Shown here: one piece after another, positions 16,252 to 25,242 of the stretch
How positions within the stretch are numbered: position 1 is the stretch's first letter
Layout of the letters: every line of letters begins with the position of its first letter
Origin: Clostridiales bacterium
GTDB taxonomy: Bacteria > Bacillota > Clostridia > Christensenellales > Pumilibacteraceae
Length of the DNA: 64,000 bases
Assembly: GCA_022508485.1 (NCBI GenBank)
Contig: JAFLVD010000004.1
Coordinates: forward strand, 1,495 to 65,494
Direction of reading: 5' to 3'
The notes under the pieces: model-generated
What the model was told of the DNA's origin: nothing
The model's input: only the letters and a program-made list of their open reading frames with translations
Database searches by the model: none
Position numbers and translations under genes: made by a program

Positions 16252-17499
16252 ATGATTAAGCGCTTTTTAACAATTTTATCGGTAATATCGGCGGCGCTTG
16301 TATGCGCCGTCTTTTGCTATTCCGAAAGGAGAGTCGTTTATGCGTACGACGCCGAGCGCCGAGCGCATATAGAGATAGAAGCGGACGGCAAAACATTTAC
16401 CTACGACGACGATATTATCGTCCCGAGCGATTTTTCGGTCGGAGAGGAAATAGAAAAGCGAGGAATCAACCTAAGCCTCGACGGCAAGCTTGTCCTCGTC
16501 GACGAATACTTACGCGGCGGCGCCGACTACAAAACCGCGCTTTCGGTATGCTTTCCGCGGCTTATAAAGTTTATCGACAGTATAGCGGATAGGGTGAATA
16601 TCCCTGCGCGCGATTCTGAGGTGGTTTATAAAGACGGCGAGTTTTTTGCGAGTAACGATTTTTCGGGCCGCAAGCTCGACGAAAACGCGCTTTACTTATC
16701 CGTGTACTACACTTTGAGATACGGTTCGGACGAAAAGATAAAAGCAAGCACGGTTAAACTTTTTCCGAATATAAAAAAGAGTGAGCTTAAAGAAAAGCTC
16801 GTGCTTCGCGGACAGTATACCACAAACTATTCCTCGTCGACGTCTATGCGCGCTGACAATATAGTTCTTGCGCTCTCGAAGATAGACGGAATGTGTATCG
16901 AAGCCGGCGGAGTTATGTCGTTTAACGCCGCTGTGGGCGAAAGAACGGCCGAAAATGGCTTTAAAACCGCCAAAATAATCTCGGACGGTAAATACGTCGA
17001 CGGAGTGGGCGGCGGCGTTTGTCAGGCTTCTACGGCCGTGTACAACGCGGCGCTTCGCTCAGGACTTAGATGCGTTGCAAACGCGCATTCCATTTGTCCG
17101 GCGTATTGCGACCCGGGGCTTGACGCAATGATAAGCAGCGTAAGCGACCTTGTTATTTACAACAATACGGACAGCCCGATTTATATTTCTGCAAGGTCGA
17201 ATAATCGAAGCTCAACCGTTAGGTTTTTCGGCGTGAAAAACGAGTACGATAGGATAGTGCCCGAAAGCGAGGTGGTATCAACCGAAAGATTTCAAGAGGT
17301 GGAAACCGTAGACTACGAGCGCAAGTTTTTTTCTCCCGATACGCCGAGCGGCGACAGGCTTCTCGTCGCGCCCGGAAGAAACGGTTTTAAGAGCGAAACA
17401 TACTTGTGCTACTACGTGGGCGGCGTATTGACAAAGCGCGACAGAATTCGCACAAATAGCTATAAGTCGTCGCCGCAAATAATTGCGATAGCGCCGTAA
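16252..17499 (+). CDS. VanW-family protein
   Basis: 415 residues with an N-terminal signal/anchor helix (about 4-22). A variable region precedes the VanW core from about residue 180: TNYSSSTSMRADNIVLALSKIDG, VMSFNAAVGERT, and GVGGGVCQASTAVYNAALRSGL. Despite the name, VanW proteins are not in themselves resistance enzymes; many Clostridia carry several, some wall- or spore-linked, with function unknown. No Shine-Dalgarno precedes the ATG. An ATTTCGACATAAT element 9 nt upstream could be a -10 region for a short-leader transcript. It could also be read through from cca. Confidence 0.82.
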   Translation: MIKRFLTILSVISAALVCAVFCYSERRVVYAYDAERRAHIEIEADGKTFTYDDDIIVPSDFSVGEEIEKRGINLSLDGKLVLVDEYLRGGADYKTALSVCFPRLIKFIDSIADRVNIPARDSEVVYKDGEFFASNDFSGRKLDENALYLSVYYTLRYGSDEKIKASTVKLFPNIKKSELKEKLVLRGQYTTNYSSSTSMRADNIVLALSKIDGMCIEAGGVMSFNAAVGERTAENGFKTAKIISDGKYVDGVGGGVCQASTAVYNAALRSGLRCVANAHSICPAYCDPGLDAMISSVSDLVIYNNTDSPIYISARSNNRSSTVRFFGVKNEYDRIVPESEVVSTERFQEVETVDYERKFFSPDTPSGDRLLVAPGRNGFKSETYLCYYVGGVLTKRDRIRTNSYKSSPQIIAIAP

Positions 17500-17502
17500 T
17501 AC

Positions 17503-17531
17503 TTGACAATTTGCTATTCTTAGGCTATAAT
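17503..17531 (+). promoter_or_regulatory. Sigma-A promoter of the pncB operon
   Basis: TTGACA, 17-bp spacer, TATAAT. It leaves an unusually long leader of about 105 nt (17538-17642) before the first start codon. The leader holds a GCGC-TTAGT-GCGC hairpin and two GTAAACGG repeats. Confidence 0.8.
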
Positions 17532-17642
17532 CAAGCGTGGATTTTTATGTTTATCCGTAAATAAAGCGGCGCTTAGTGCGCGCGTAAACGGCGAAAAACG
17601 ATATTTTCTCGAAATTTAAGCCGCAAGTAAACGGAGGAGTTC

Positions 17643-18191
17643 ATGAACGAAGTCGGGTCGAGCGAGGTGCTTCCGCTCACCAAAAAGCAAAAGTACGCCT
17701 GCTATATTGTAACGGGCGCGTTTTTGCTTGCCGCAGGACTTATCCTCGTGCTTTCGGGCGTCGGCGTTATAAGTGCGAGCGTCGGCGACGTCGCCGCGCC
17801 GACGGTGCTTTACGCACTCGGCGTTTCGATTCTCATAAGCGCGGTAATAACCAAAAACTCAATCAGTCTGTGGATTGCCGGCGTAATGCTTACTTGCGCG
17901 AGCGCTTCGCTTATAGAAGTGGTTACTTCGGCTACGTACGGCAATCTTTACCCGATGTACATAGCCGCGCCCGGAGTTGGGTGCGCGTTTTCGTTATGGC
18001 TCGCCGAGGATAAACCGTTCGTTATAAAGCCGATGATATTTTTCGGCGGACTTGCCGCGGTGTTTTCGCTTAACAGCTCGGGTGCGTGCGGCTGGGGCAT
18101 AACCGGCGGAGTTCTCGCCGCGTATATAGGTTTGGTAATAATAGCGATTGCTATAAACGCTTATTTAGGCAGGAATAAAAACAATGCGTAA
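17643..18191 (+). CDS. Hypothetical five- to six-TM membrane protein upstream of pncB
   Basis: 182 residues, almost entirely hydrophobic after a short cytosolic N-terminus: about five or six membrane segments rich in Gly, Ala and Ser. The start has GGAGG 6 nt upstream. I do not recognise a family. It is first in an operon and overlaps pncB by 8 nt, so it is probably translationally coupled to nicotinate phosphoribosyltransferase. That context makes a role in uptake of nicotinate or a related pyridine conceivable, but nothing in the sequence proves transport. Confidence 0.6.
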   Translation: MNEVGSSEVLPLTKKQKYACYIVTGAFLLAAGLILVLSGVGVISASVGDVAAPTVLYALGVSILISAVITKNSISLWIAGVMLTCASASLIEVVTSATYGNLYPMYIAAPGVGCAFSLWLAEDKPFVIKPMIFFGGLAAVFSLNSSGACGWGITGGVLAAYIGLVIIAIAINAYLGRNKNNA

Positions 18192-19605
18192 TTTAACCAT
18201 GATGACCGATCTTTATCAGCTTACGATGATGAACGGTTATTTTTTAAAGGGGAAGGCAAAAGAAGAATGCGTTTTCGATTTGTTCTTCCGCCAGAAAAGC
18301 ACCATTAACTATGCCGTGTTCGCAGGGCTCGATCAGGCTGTCGACTATATCCAAAATCTGCATTTTACTAAGGACGATATCGAGTATCTGCGTTCGCTCG
18401 GCACCTTCCACGAAGACTTTTTAAAATATCTCGAGGGGTTTAAGTTTACCGGCGATATGTATTCGGTGCGCGAAGGGGATATTGTCTATCCGCAAGAGCC
18501 TATCGTCGTAATAAAAGCGCCTTTAATCGAAGCGCAGCTCATAGAAACGGCGCTTCTTAATATCATAAGCCACCAAACGCTTATCGCAACCAAGTCGTCG
18601 AGGATTGTTCACGCCGCCAACGGTAAGAGCGTGGTGGAATTCGGACTGCGCCGCGCGCAAGGCCCCGACGCAGGTATTTACGGCGCGAGGGCGGCGGTTA
18701 TCGGCGGCTGCAACGGAACAAGCAACGTGCTTACAGGTCAGATGTTTAACATACCGGTAAAGGGCACTCATGCGCACAGCTGGGTTATGAGCTTCGACAG
18801 CGAGCTTGAAGCTTTTCGCGCTTTTGCCGAGATTTATCCCGACTCGTGCCTACTGCTTGTCGACACCTACGATTCCGTTCAGGGCATAAAAAACGCGATA
18901 ACCGTATTTAAAGAGCTTAAAGCGAAAGGGCATAAGCCGGTTGGCATAAGGCTTGACAGCGGCGACCTTGCATACCTTTCAAAGCTTGCAAGGCGAATGC
19001 TGGACGAGGCGGGATTTAAAGACGCAATCGTTATGGCGTCGGGCGACATAGACGAGTACCTGCTCGAGTCGCTCAGAAACCAGGGCGCCATGATAGACGT
19101 TTTCGGCGTTGGCACCAAGCTTATTACAAGCGAGGATACTCCGTCGCTCGGCGGCGTGTACAAGCTGTCCGCAATCGAGCGTAACGGAGTAATGGAACCG
19201 AGAATGAAAATATCCGATTCCATTGTAAAGGTTACCAACCCCGGATTTAAAACGCTTTACAGACTTTACGAAAAGGGCAGCGGCATGGCTTTTGCCGATT
19301 TAATCGCGCTAAACGGCGAAAAGATAGGTAAGCCGCTCGTTCTCACTCACGAAACCGAACGCTGGAAAACCACCACGCTCGAGGACTACGACATTCGTTG
19401 CATGTTGTATAAGATATTCGAAAAGGGCAAAAATCTGTACGTCGCACCGGCGCTCGAGGATATAGTCAAGTTCGCAACCGCGGAAAAGGCCAAGTTCTGG
19501 GACGAGTACAAGCGCATTGACAATCCGCATATTTACAAGGTTAATCTTTCGGACAAGCTGTACGAGCTTAAACAATCGATACTGAAAAAACGCAAGAGCC
19601 GCTGA
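18184..19605 (+). CDS. pncB: Nicotinate phosphoribosyltransferase
   Basis: 473 residues, cytosolic. Converts nicotinate and PRPP to nicotinate mononucleotide in NAD salvage, with ATP use. Recognised by the N-terminal LTMMTDLYQLTMMNGYF, the VEFGLRRAQGPDAG stretch, FNIPVKGTHAHSWVMSF (the His here is the one phosphorylated in the family), GIRLDSGDLAYLS and the later FGVGTKL phosphate-binding loop. The length fits the Gram-positive PncB type. It overlaps the preceding membrane-protein gene by 8 nt; AGGA lies 9 nt before the ATG. The coiled-coil gene follows after 27 nt. Confidence 0.93.
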   Translation: MRNLTMMTDLYQLTMMNGYFLKGKAKEECVFDLFFRQKSTINYAVFAGLDQAVDYIQNLHFTKDDIEYLRSLGTFHEDFLKYLEGFKFTGDMYSVREGDIVYPQEPIVVIKAPLIEAQLIETALLNIISHQTLIATKSSRIVHAANGKSVVEFGLRRAQGPDAGIYGARAAVIGGCNGTSNVLTGQMFNIPVKGTHAHSWVMSFDSELEAFRAFAEIYPDSCLLLVDTYDSVQGIKNAITVFKELKAKGHKPVGIRLDSGDLAYLSKLARRMLDEAGFKDAIVMASGDIDEYLLESLRNQGAMIDVFGVGTKLITSEDTPSLGGVYKLSAIERNGVMEPRMKISDSIVKVTNPGFKTLYRLYEKGSGMAFADLIALNGEKIGKPLVLTHETERWKTTTLEDYDIRCMLYKIFEKGKNLYVAPALEDIVKFATAEKAKFWDEYKRIDNPHIYKVNLSDKLYELKQSILKKRKSR

Positions 19606-19632
19606 TAAATAATAAAAGTAAAACGGTGAAAA

Positions 19633-20223
19633 ATGGACGATAAAAAGAAAATCTATACAAAGTCCGACTTCGAAACATATACCGAGGCGGTAAAAAACGA
19701 GTTTTCCTCTACGATACTTCGCCAGCGCGAGCGCATAGAGGAATTAAAGTCGGCGCTCGACCTTGCCGAAAAAAAGGTCGCCGAGCTTGAAAAGCAAAAG
19801 GCGCTGACGTACAGAGCGATTACCGCCGCGCTTAAAAAAGCGGACGAAATCGAGCGCGTCGCTCTTATTAAGTACAACCAAGAGATTGCTCAGCTTAAAA
19901 GCTTTCACAGCAAGTGGGTGGGCTACTTTAACAGAATTATCGAGCGCTATCCGCTTAACGACGAGCTTGTCGCCGCCGGTAGGGTTAACGGTAAAATAGC
20001 CGAGGTGCTCGGGGCGACGCCCGACCTTTCCGAGCAGTACGAACGGGAAAGGGAAAAGCTTATCGAGTCGCTCGAGGACGAGGACGTCGCGTCCGCTCGG
20101 CAGGAACGCGATGAGTATTCTGCGGATAGGTCGCCCGCCGGATTCTCTTTCCAGGAAGCACTCCACCCTACGGAGGACCTAAGAGACATTATGCGCGAGC
20201 TTGGCGTAATAATGGACGAATAA
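19633..20223 (+). CDS. Coiled-coil protein, DivIVA/GpsB-like in style
   Basis: 196 residues, hydrophilic, no signal. A long coiled coil (about 20-80, heptads rich in Glu, Lys, Ala, Leu) is followed by a compact helical part with FHSKWVGYFNRIIERYPL, a disordered acidic segment (about 140-165) and a short conserved-looking C-terminus (RDIMRELGVIMDE). This resembles cell-division or septum adaptor proteins such as DivIVA/GpsB in build only; the diagnostic N-terminal DivIVA lipid-binding motif is not visible. Only a weak Shine-Dalgarno (CGGTGA) is present. Probably co-transcribed with pncB. Confidence 0.5.
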   Translation: MDDKKKIYTKSDFETYTEAVKNEFSSTILRQRERIEELKSALDLAEKKVAELEKQKALTYRAITAALKKADEIERVALIKYNQEIAQLKSFHSKWVGYFNRIIERYPLNDELVAAGRVNGKIAEVLGATPDLSEQYEREREKLIESLEDEDVASARQERDEYSADRSPAGFSFQEALHPTEDLRDIMRELGVIMDE

Positions 20224-20234
20224 AAACCGCAAAC

Positions 20235-20273
20235 AAAAACGCCCTAAGGAATTTCCTTTAAGGGCGATTTTTT
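20235..20273. terminator. Bidirectional terminator
   Basis: Hairpin CGCCCT-AAGG ... CCTT-TA-AGGGCG, with ATTTTTT on the plus side and a run of five A (T on the minus strand) on the other. It serves the coiled-coil gene and rpsT. Confidence 0.8.
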
Positions 20274-20293
20274 ATGGATTAACGGGAAGGGGA

Positions 20294-20860
20294 TTACTCG
20301 GCCTTTTCCTCGGGCTTTTCTTCCTCTTTTTCCTTCTTAGCCTTCTTGGGCTTTTCCGCCTTTTCGGGCTTTTCGACTTTTTCTACCTTTTTCTCTTTCT
20401 TTTCCTTTTTGGGCTTTTCCTCTTCTACCTTTTCCTTTTCCGTCTTCTTCTTTTTCTGCGCGGTCTTTTCCGCTTCCTTTTCAAGCTGCTTGGCGCGGAA
20501 CTCGGCGCGTGCCGCTTCGCGCGCTTCCTTTGCGGCGCGAGCCTTTTCGGCGGCGATGGTCTTGTTGTCCTTTTTGACGGTAACGGTTATCTTGCCGCTC
20601 TTAATGTCGCTGAGGTGCTTGGAAAGGGCAGACTTCCTGTTGGCGGCGGCATTCTTGTGAATAATGCCTGCGGAAACGCTCTTATCGATTATGGAAATGG
20701 TAAGAGGGAGAAGTCTTTCCGCCTCCTCGATGTTGGCGGAATCGATTGCTTTATTGAACGCCTTAATCGCGTTGTTCATTTTGGAACGGTCGCTCTTGTT
20801 GCGTGCATTCCTCTTTTTGGTAATGAGTACGCGCTTTTTGGCGGATTTGATGTTGGGCAC
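20294..20860 (-). CDS. rpsT: 30S ribosomal protein S20 with long charged C-terminal extension
   Basis: 188 residues from a GTG start with AGGAG about 7 nt upstream. Residues 1 to about 88 are a complete S20: MPNIKSAKKRVLITKKRNARNK, then the KNAAANRKSALSKHL helix that lies against 16S rRNA. Ordinary S20 stops there. Here about 95 more residues follow: first an alanine/arginine/glutamate helix (EKARAAKEAREAARAEF), then a very low-complexity Lys/Glu/Pro tail with repeating EKPEKAEKPKKAKK units. The frame is open with no frameshift sign, and the tail ends at a strong terminator, so the extension appears genuine. Its role is unknown. Confidence 0.93.
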   Translation of the reverse strand: MPNIKSAKKRVLITKKRNARNKSDRSKMNNAIKAFNKAIDSANIEEAERLLPLTISIIDKSVSAGIIHKNAAANRKSALSKHLSDIKSGKITVTVKKDNKTIAAEKARAAKEAREAARAEFRAKQLEKEAEKTAQKKKKTEKEKVEEEKPKKEKKEKKVEKVEKPEKAEKPKKAKKEKEEEKPEEKAE

Positions 20861-20900
20861 GGTAATACTCCTTTTATCTACTTTTTAGTTTAACCACAAA

Positions 20901-20929
20901 ATTATAACATATAAAAAAGGTTTTTGCAA
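20901..20929 (-). promoter_or_regulatory. Sigma-A promoter of rpsT
   Basis: On the minus strand: TTGCAA, 17-bp spacer, TATAAT. Confidence 0.75.
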
Positions 20930-21019
20930 CTAAATGTAACTATTTATTAAGTAATTTTTTTATCAGGGCGAGGTTTTTGTCGATAAAAAACGGCAACTGC
21001 GCCGCATAAAAGCCAAATC

Positions 21020-21838
21020 GTGCGCTCTCGCATAAACAAAACCCCTTTTACAGACAATAACGGCATGAAAAAAGTAAGCCTTTTAACCGACATGGCGGTC
21101 GAGTTTTGTAAGAGCAGTCCCAAGCGCGACGACGGGACGATTAAGTATTACGAGGTCGATATAGACGACGCGCTTTCCCGTAAGCTTCGCCGCCCGATAG
21201 GAAAGTACTCGACGCTCGAAACGTCCTGCGTGGTAAACGGCGAGTCGGACTGTTTTCAACGGCTGTCCGAAGCGTTAAGCAGGTGCCTTAAAAGCTATCT
21301 TAAAGGGTGCAAAAAAATAATGGCGGTGGGGCTTGGCAATCCCGATCTTACCGCCGACGCGCTCGGCGACAGGGTTTTTAAGCGGCTTAACGTTAACAGA
21401 CATTTATCGGACGAGGAAAGGTATCTTTGCGCGCTTACTCCAAACGTTCTCGGTATGACGGGGATAGAAAGCTACGATATAATAGCCGCCGTAGCAGGGC
21501 GCATAAAGCCGGACGCGGTGATTGTTGTGGACGCGCTTACTGCGGCGGCGTCCGAGCGAATAGCTTCCGCGTTTCAGGTAACGGACAGCGGAATAACGCC
21601 CGGAAGCGGCGTCGACAATCACAGACAGCGGATAGACAGAGATTCGCTCGGCGTAAAGGTGGTGTCGGTGGGAGTTCCGCTTGTCGTGTACGCTTCCACC
21701 ATAGCACGCGACTATTGCGGCGAGGAAAAAAGCGGACGCAACGACATGATCGTTACGCCGAAGGACGTTGACGTTCTCGTAGAGGACTGCGCAAAAATCA
21801 TTGCGGACGGGATAAACGGCGCGTTTTCCCATAAATAG
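21020..21838 (+). CDS. gpr: Germination protease GPR (spore protease)
   Basis: 272 residues from GTG; an internal ATG at 21065 is an alternative, and neither has a clear Shine-Dalgarno. GPR degrades the small acid-soluble proteins that coat spore DNA, at germination. Recognised by VGLGNPDLTADALGDRV, the TPNVLGMTGIES stretch, VVDALTAAASERI, ITPGSGVDNHR and SVGVPLVVYAST. The N-terminal residues before LTDMAVEF would be the auto-processed propeptide, which favours the longer start. Its presence indicates a spore-forming lineage. No sigma-A promoter is obvious in the 159-nt upstream spacer, which would suit forespore-specific sigma control, but I could not identify a convincing sigma-G site. murI lies 39 nt downstream. 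Confidence 0.9.
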   Translation: MRSRINKTPFTDNNGMKKVSLLTDMAVEFCKSSPKRDDGTIKYYEVDIDDALSRKLRRPIGKYSTLETSCVVNGESDCFQRLSEALSRCLKSYLKGCKKIMAVGLGNPDLTADALGDRVFKRLNVNRHLSDEERYLCALTPNVLGMTGIESYDIIAAVAGRIKPDAVIVVDALTAAASERIASAFQVTDSGITPGSGVDNHRQRIDRDSLGVKVVSVGVPLVVYASTIARDYCGEEKSGRNDMIVTPKDVDVLVEDCAKIIADGINGAFSHK

Positions 21839-21877
21839 GCGATAACAAAAAAACAACTTCGTGCATATACACTATGT

Positions 21878-22594
21878 ATGGATCGACCGATTGGTGTATT
21901 TGATAGCGGAATAGGGGGACTTAACGTTCTTCACGAGTGCGCCGCGCTTTTAAAAAACGAAAGCTTTATCTACCTTGCCGATTACGCGGCTATGCCGTTC
22001 GGCGAAAAGGGCGAGGACGAGGTTAGGCGGATTGCAGTAAACAACGCCGAACGGCTTGTCGAAATGAACTGTAAGGCAATCGTCGTCGCGTGCAATACCG
22101 CAACGGCAATAGGATTAGAGGACATAAGGCGGCTGTATCCGAGCGTAATTTCGCTCGGGTTAGAGCCGGCAATAAAGCCGTGCGCCGTCGAGCATGACGG
22201 CGGATATGCGGTCGCGCTCGTTACGCCGGCCACCGCAAAGAGTAAACGGTTTAACGAGCTTATGAACCTTTACGGCGATAATATCGTTGCGGTAAGGTGT
22301 TCGGGCCTTGCGAAAAGCATAGAGGAAAATATCTTTAATCTCGAAAATATTCGTGCCGACGTATACGACATTTTAAGCGACTACCGCGGCGCGTCGGCGG
22401 TCGTACTCGGCTGTTCGCATTACTCGTACATATCTAACATGATTAAGGATTATTACGGCGGCAGGGTAAATATTTACGACGGCGCGAGGGCGCTCGCGCT
22501 AAACTTAAAGCGGCGGCTCGATTGGGAAAACCTTATTTCCGCCGCCGACGAGCGGACGATTCGCTTTTACTCGACAAAAAAAATTCGCTCTTAA
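21878..22594 (+). CDS. murI: Glutamate racemase
   Basis: 238 residues. Interconverts L- and D-glutamate for peptidoglycan. N-terminal GVFDSGIGGLNVL, the first catalytic cysteine in VVACNTATA (about residue 70) and the second in VVLGCSHYSY (about 183) are all present. The family usually has C-N-T-A and GCTH(Y/F); here the second motif reads GCSHY, Ser for Thr, a mild change. At 238 residues it is at the short end of the family (about 260-270). No Shine-Dalgarno is visible before the ATG. Follows gpr and converges with glmS. Confidence 0.88.
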   Translation: MDRPIGVFDSGIGGLNVLHECAALLKNESFIYLADYAAMPFGEKGEDEVRRIAVNNAERLVEMNCKAIVVACNTATAIGLEDIRRLYPSVISLGLEPAIKPCAVEHDGGYAVALVTPATAKSKRFNELMNLYGDNIVAVRCSGLAKSIEENIFNLENIRADVYDILSDYRGASAVVLGCSHYSYISNMIKDYYGGRVNIYDGARALALNLKRRLDWENLISAADERTIRFYSTKKIRS

Positions 22595-22608
22595 AAAGCG
22601 TATTTTTT
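22576..22608. terminator. Bidirectional terminator between murI and glmS
   Basis: Eight A, a CGCT/AGCG stem that overlaps the murI stop codon, then TATTTTTT. The A/T arms can pair to extend the stem. Confidence 0.6.
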
Positions 22609-22623
22609 ATTTGGGATTTATGT

Positions 22624-24456
22624 TTATTCGACCGTTACCGATTTTGCGAGGTTCCTCGGCTTGTCGATCTCGCAGCCGCGCTTTAACGCGACGTAGTACG
22701 CAAAAAGCTGAAGCTGAACGGCGGTAAGAACGGGGGAGATGTCGTCGTCGCATTCGGGTATCGTAAGAAGCAGGTCCGAGCACGATTTTATTTTGGAATT
22801 TGCTCTCGAAGCGAGCGCAATAACCGTGCCGCCGCGCGCCTTTACCGCCTTTATGTTCGATTCCATTTTGTGGTACAGCTTTTCCTGCGTTACGAGGGCG
22901 AGCGTCAGCGTGTCGTCCTCTATAAGCGATATCGTGCCGTGTTTAAGCTCGCCGGCGGCGTACGCCTCGGCGTGGATATAAGATATTTCTTTTAGCTTTA
23001 ATGCGCCTTCGAGCGAGGCGGCGTAATCGGTGCCGCGCCCCATAAAAAACACACATTTGTGATTGTAAAACTTTTCGGCGTATTCTTTTATTTTTTCGAC
23101 CTCGGTTTCGAGCAGCATATCTTCCACTTTGTCGGGAAGCTTTGTAAGTCCTCGTATAAGCTCTTTGTAACGCTTGGTTGTGATTGTGCCTTTTTTAAGC
23201 GCCATTTTAAGCCCTATAAGGTACAATGCCACTATCTGCGTGGTGTAACCCTTAGTGGTAGCCACCGCTATTTCCGGCCCGGCGTGGGTGTACAGCACGT
23301 CGTCCGCCGCGCGCGCTATTGCGCTTTGTACGACGTTTACGACGGCGAGCGTTTTGGACCCGCGCGAGTGGGCAAGTTTAAGCGCGGCGAGCGTGTCCGC
23401 CGTTTCGCCGCTCTGCGAAATGATTATCGTAAGCGTTTTGGGTCCCGTTATCGGGTCGGAGTAAATGTACTCGCTTGCGAGGAAGTTGTTTACCGGAATT
23501 CTGCAATGCTTTTCTATAAACGACCTTCCGACGATTCCGGCGTGGTACGCGGAACCGCAGCCGATTATGTCGATGCGTTCGACAGAGGACAGGTGTTCGG
23601 CGTCGAATTCGATTTTATCGAGCTTAATTTCGTCGCCTGATATGCGCGGACGGAGAGTCCTCGTAAGCGCTTTGGGCTGCTCGTAAATCTCTTTAAGCAT
23701 AAAGTGATTGTATCCGCCTTTTTGCGCTTCCTCTATATTCCACTCAATAGTGTACGGCGTTTTTTTGACAAGCTTTCCGTTTATATCGTAGAACTTGGTT
23801 GAGGTCGCCGTTATTTCGGCTATCTCTTTGTCGTCGAGAAGAACGAACCGTTTGGTGTGTTCGAGCGCGGCGGTGTAGTCGGAGGCTATAAAGTTTTCGC
23901 CGTTTCCAAGCCCCACGACGAGCGGATTGTCCTTTCTTATGGCATACAGCGTATCGGGCTTGTCGGCGGATATAATCCCTACGGCATACGAGCCTTCGAG
24001 CCTGTCGATAACCGCTCGAAGCGCCGAAATAATGTTACCGTTATAAAGGTGCTGAATGAGTTTTGCTATAACCTCGCTGTCCGTCTCTCCGACGAACTTA
24101 TATCCGAGGCTTTTAAGCTCGGTGCGAAGCGACTCGAAATTTTCTATTATGCCGTTATGAACTATCGCAAAGCGTTTGTCGGAGGAAAGGTGAGGGTGGG
24201 AGTTGACGTCGCTCGGCGCGCCGTGAGTCGCCCACCTGGTGTGCCCGATGCCCACCGTGCCGTTAAGAAGCTCGCCGCCACTGCATTTTTCGTCGAGCGC
24301 TTCAATCATTCCGACCGATTTGATAACCGAAATGACGCCGCCGTCGATAACGGCAATGCCGCTCGAATCGTAGCCGCGGTATTCGAGCTTTTTAAGCCCG
24401 TCGAGAAGTATAGGACCGGCCTTTTTATTCCCTATATAGCCAATAATTCCGCACAT
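22624..24456 (-). CDS. glmS: Glutamine-fructose-6-phosphate aminotransferase (isomerising)
   Basis: 610 residues. Makes glucosamine-6-phosphate for peptidoglycan and, with glmM nearby, starts UDP-GlcNAc synthesis. The N-terminal glutaminase begins MCGIIGYIGNK, with the catalytic Cys next to Met and HTRWATHGAPS. Two SIS isomerase domains follow (IDIIGCGSAYHAG, ISQSGETADT; and a second at about 450-590), ending in the standard LAKSVTVE. Shine-Dalgarno AAAGGAG sits in the end of the preceding gene; only 1 nt separates that stop and this ATG. There is no room for, and no trace of, a glmS ribozyme in front. Confidence 0.95.
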   Translation of the reverse strand: MCGIIGYIGNKKAGPILLDGLKKLEYRGYDSSGIAVIDGGVISVIKSVGMIEALDEKCSGGELLNGTVGIGHTRWATHGAPSDVNSHPHLSSDKRFAIVHNGIIENFESLRTELKSLGYKFVGETDSEVIAKLIQHLYNGNIISALRAVIDRLEGSYAVGIISADKPDTLYAIRKDNPLVVGLGNGENFIASDYTAALEHTKRFVLLDDKEIAEITATSTKFYDINGKLVKKTPYTIEWNIEEAQKGGYNHFMLKEIYEQPKALTRTLRPRISGDEIKLDKIEFDAEHLSSVERIDIIGCGSAYHAGIVGRSFIEKHCRIPVNNFLASEYIYSDPITGPKTLTIIISQSGETADTLAALKLAHSRGSKTLAVVNVVQSAIARAADDVLYTHAGPEIAVATTKGYTTQIVALYLIGLKMALKKGTITTKRYKELIRGLTKLPDKVEDMLLETEVEKIKEYAEKFYNHKCVFFMGRGTDYAASLEGALKLKEISYIHAEAYAAGELKHGTISLIEDDTLTLALVTQEKLYHKMESNIKAVKARGGTVIALASRANSKIKSCSDLLLTIPECDDDISPVLTAVQLQLFAYYVALKRGCEIDKPRNLAKSVTVE

Positions 24457-24457
24457 G

Positions 24458-25234
24458 TTACTTCTCCTTTGCCGAATCGCCGTCTCGATTTCGGTTTTTT
24501 TCGTTAGTTATATTATATTCCGAAGAGGGGACCGCCGTCTCACTGTGATTTAAGTTTTCGGTTTTTTCCGCCGCGACCGGTCGGTCGTCGTCTGTTTTAG
24601 GTTTATACACGATAAGCTTAATTATAAGCACTATGACGATAATAAGCGCGATTGCGGCAAAGCCTATCGTAATCCATATCAGGTAATTTTTGAACAAAAC
24701 GCCGATTAGGGTTATTATTCCGCAAGCTACGGCGTTTCCCACGATTACACCTATAAGTCCCTTTACAAAACCTATATCTAAAATGGACGCGACCGCGCTG
24801 CCCGTCCACACGCCGGTGAGCGGTATGGGTATTGCTACGAATCCGGCGGTGCCGCCGATTTTTTTCATGTCCGATTTTGTTATTTTAAATTTTCTTTTTT
24901 CACCGCTCGGTTTGCCTTCGTCTGCGGTAATGCCGAGCGAACGCGATTTCTTTTCGAACTTGTCGTAAAGAAATTTGCCTATCTTGGAAAAGAATTTGGT
25001 TTTAGAAAGGGCTTTTATAATGGGTATAAGCACAAGCAAAAGTATGGGCGCCATAAGCGACGAGCCTAAAAACGCATATCCGAACGCCTCGCCGGGGGTT
25101 AGCCCTATCGTCATTCCGACGAGTATAGCGCCGCGCGCTTCGAAAATCGGTATCATGGCAATAAGCATGACCGTAAGCGGTGCACCGATCGAATTTTGTA
25201 TGGCTTCCGCCATTTGTAAAGCCAATTCTTCCAT
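24458..25234 (-). CDS. Small multidrug export-family (PF06695-like) membrane protein
   Basis: 258 residues. Recognised by IPIFEARGAILVGMTIGLTPGEAFGYAFLGS near the N-terminus and IPIPLTGVWTGSAVASIL in the middle, the two hairpin halves of this DedA-like family. There are about five membrane segments, a basic cytosolic loop (about 80-120) and a hydrophilic disordered tail after about residue 210. The name of the family is historical; a transport or lipid-scramblase-type role is likelier than proven drug export. Its promoter leaves only 8 nt between the -10 box and ATG. It forms an operon with glmS, 1 nt apart, an unusual partner. Confidence 0.78.
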   Translation of the reverse strand: MEELALQMAEAIQNSIGAPLTVMLIAMIPIFEARGAILVGMTIGLTPGEAFGYAFLGSSLMAPILLLVLIPIIKALSKTKFFSKIGKFLYDKFEKKSRSLGITADEGKPSGEKRKFKITKSDMKKIGGTAGFVAIPIPLTGVWTGSAVASILDIGFVKGLIGVIVGNAVACGIITLIGVLFKNYLIWITIGFAAIALIIVIVLIIKLIVYKPKTDDDRPVAAEKTENLNHSETAVPSSEYNITNEKNRNRDGDSAKEK

Positions 25235-25242
25235 ACCGTTAT

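Noticed and set aside
24456-24480. glmS ribozyme before glmS
   Set aside because: Only 1 nt separates the preceding stop codon from the glmS ATG, and the upstream sequence is coding; there is no room for the ribozyme.
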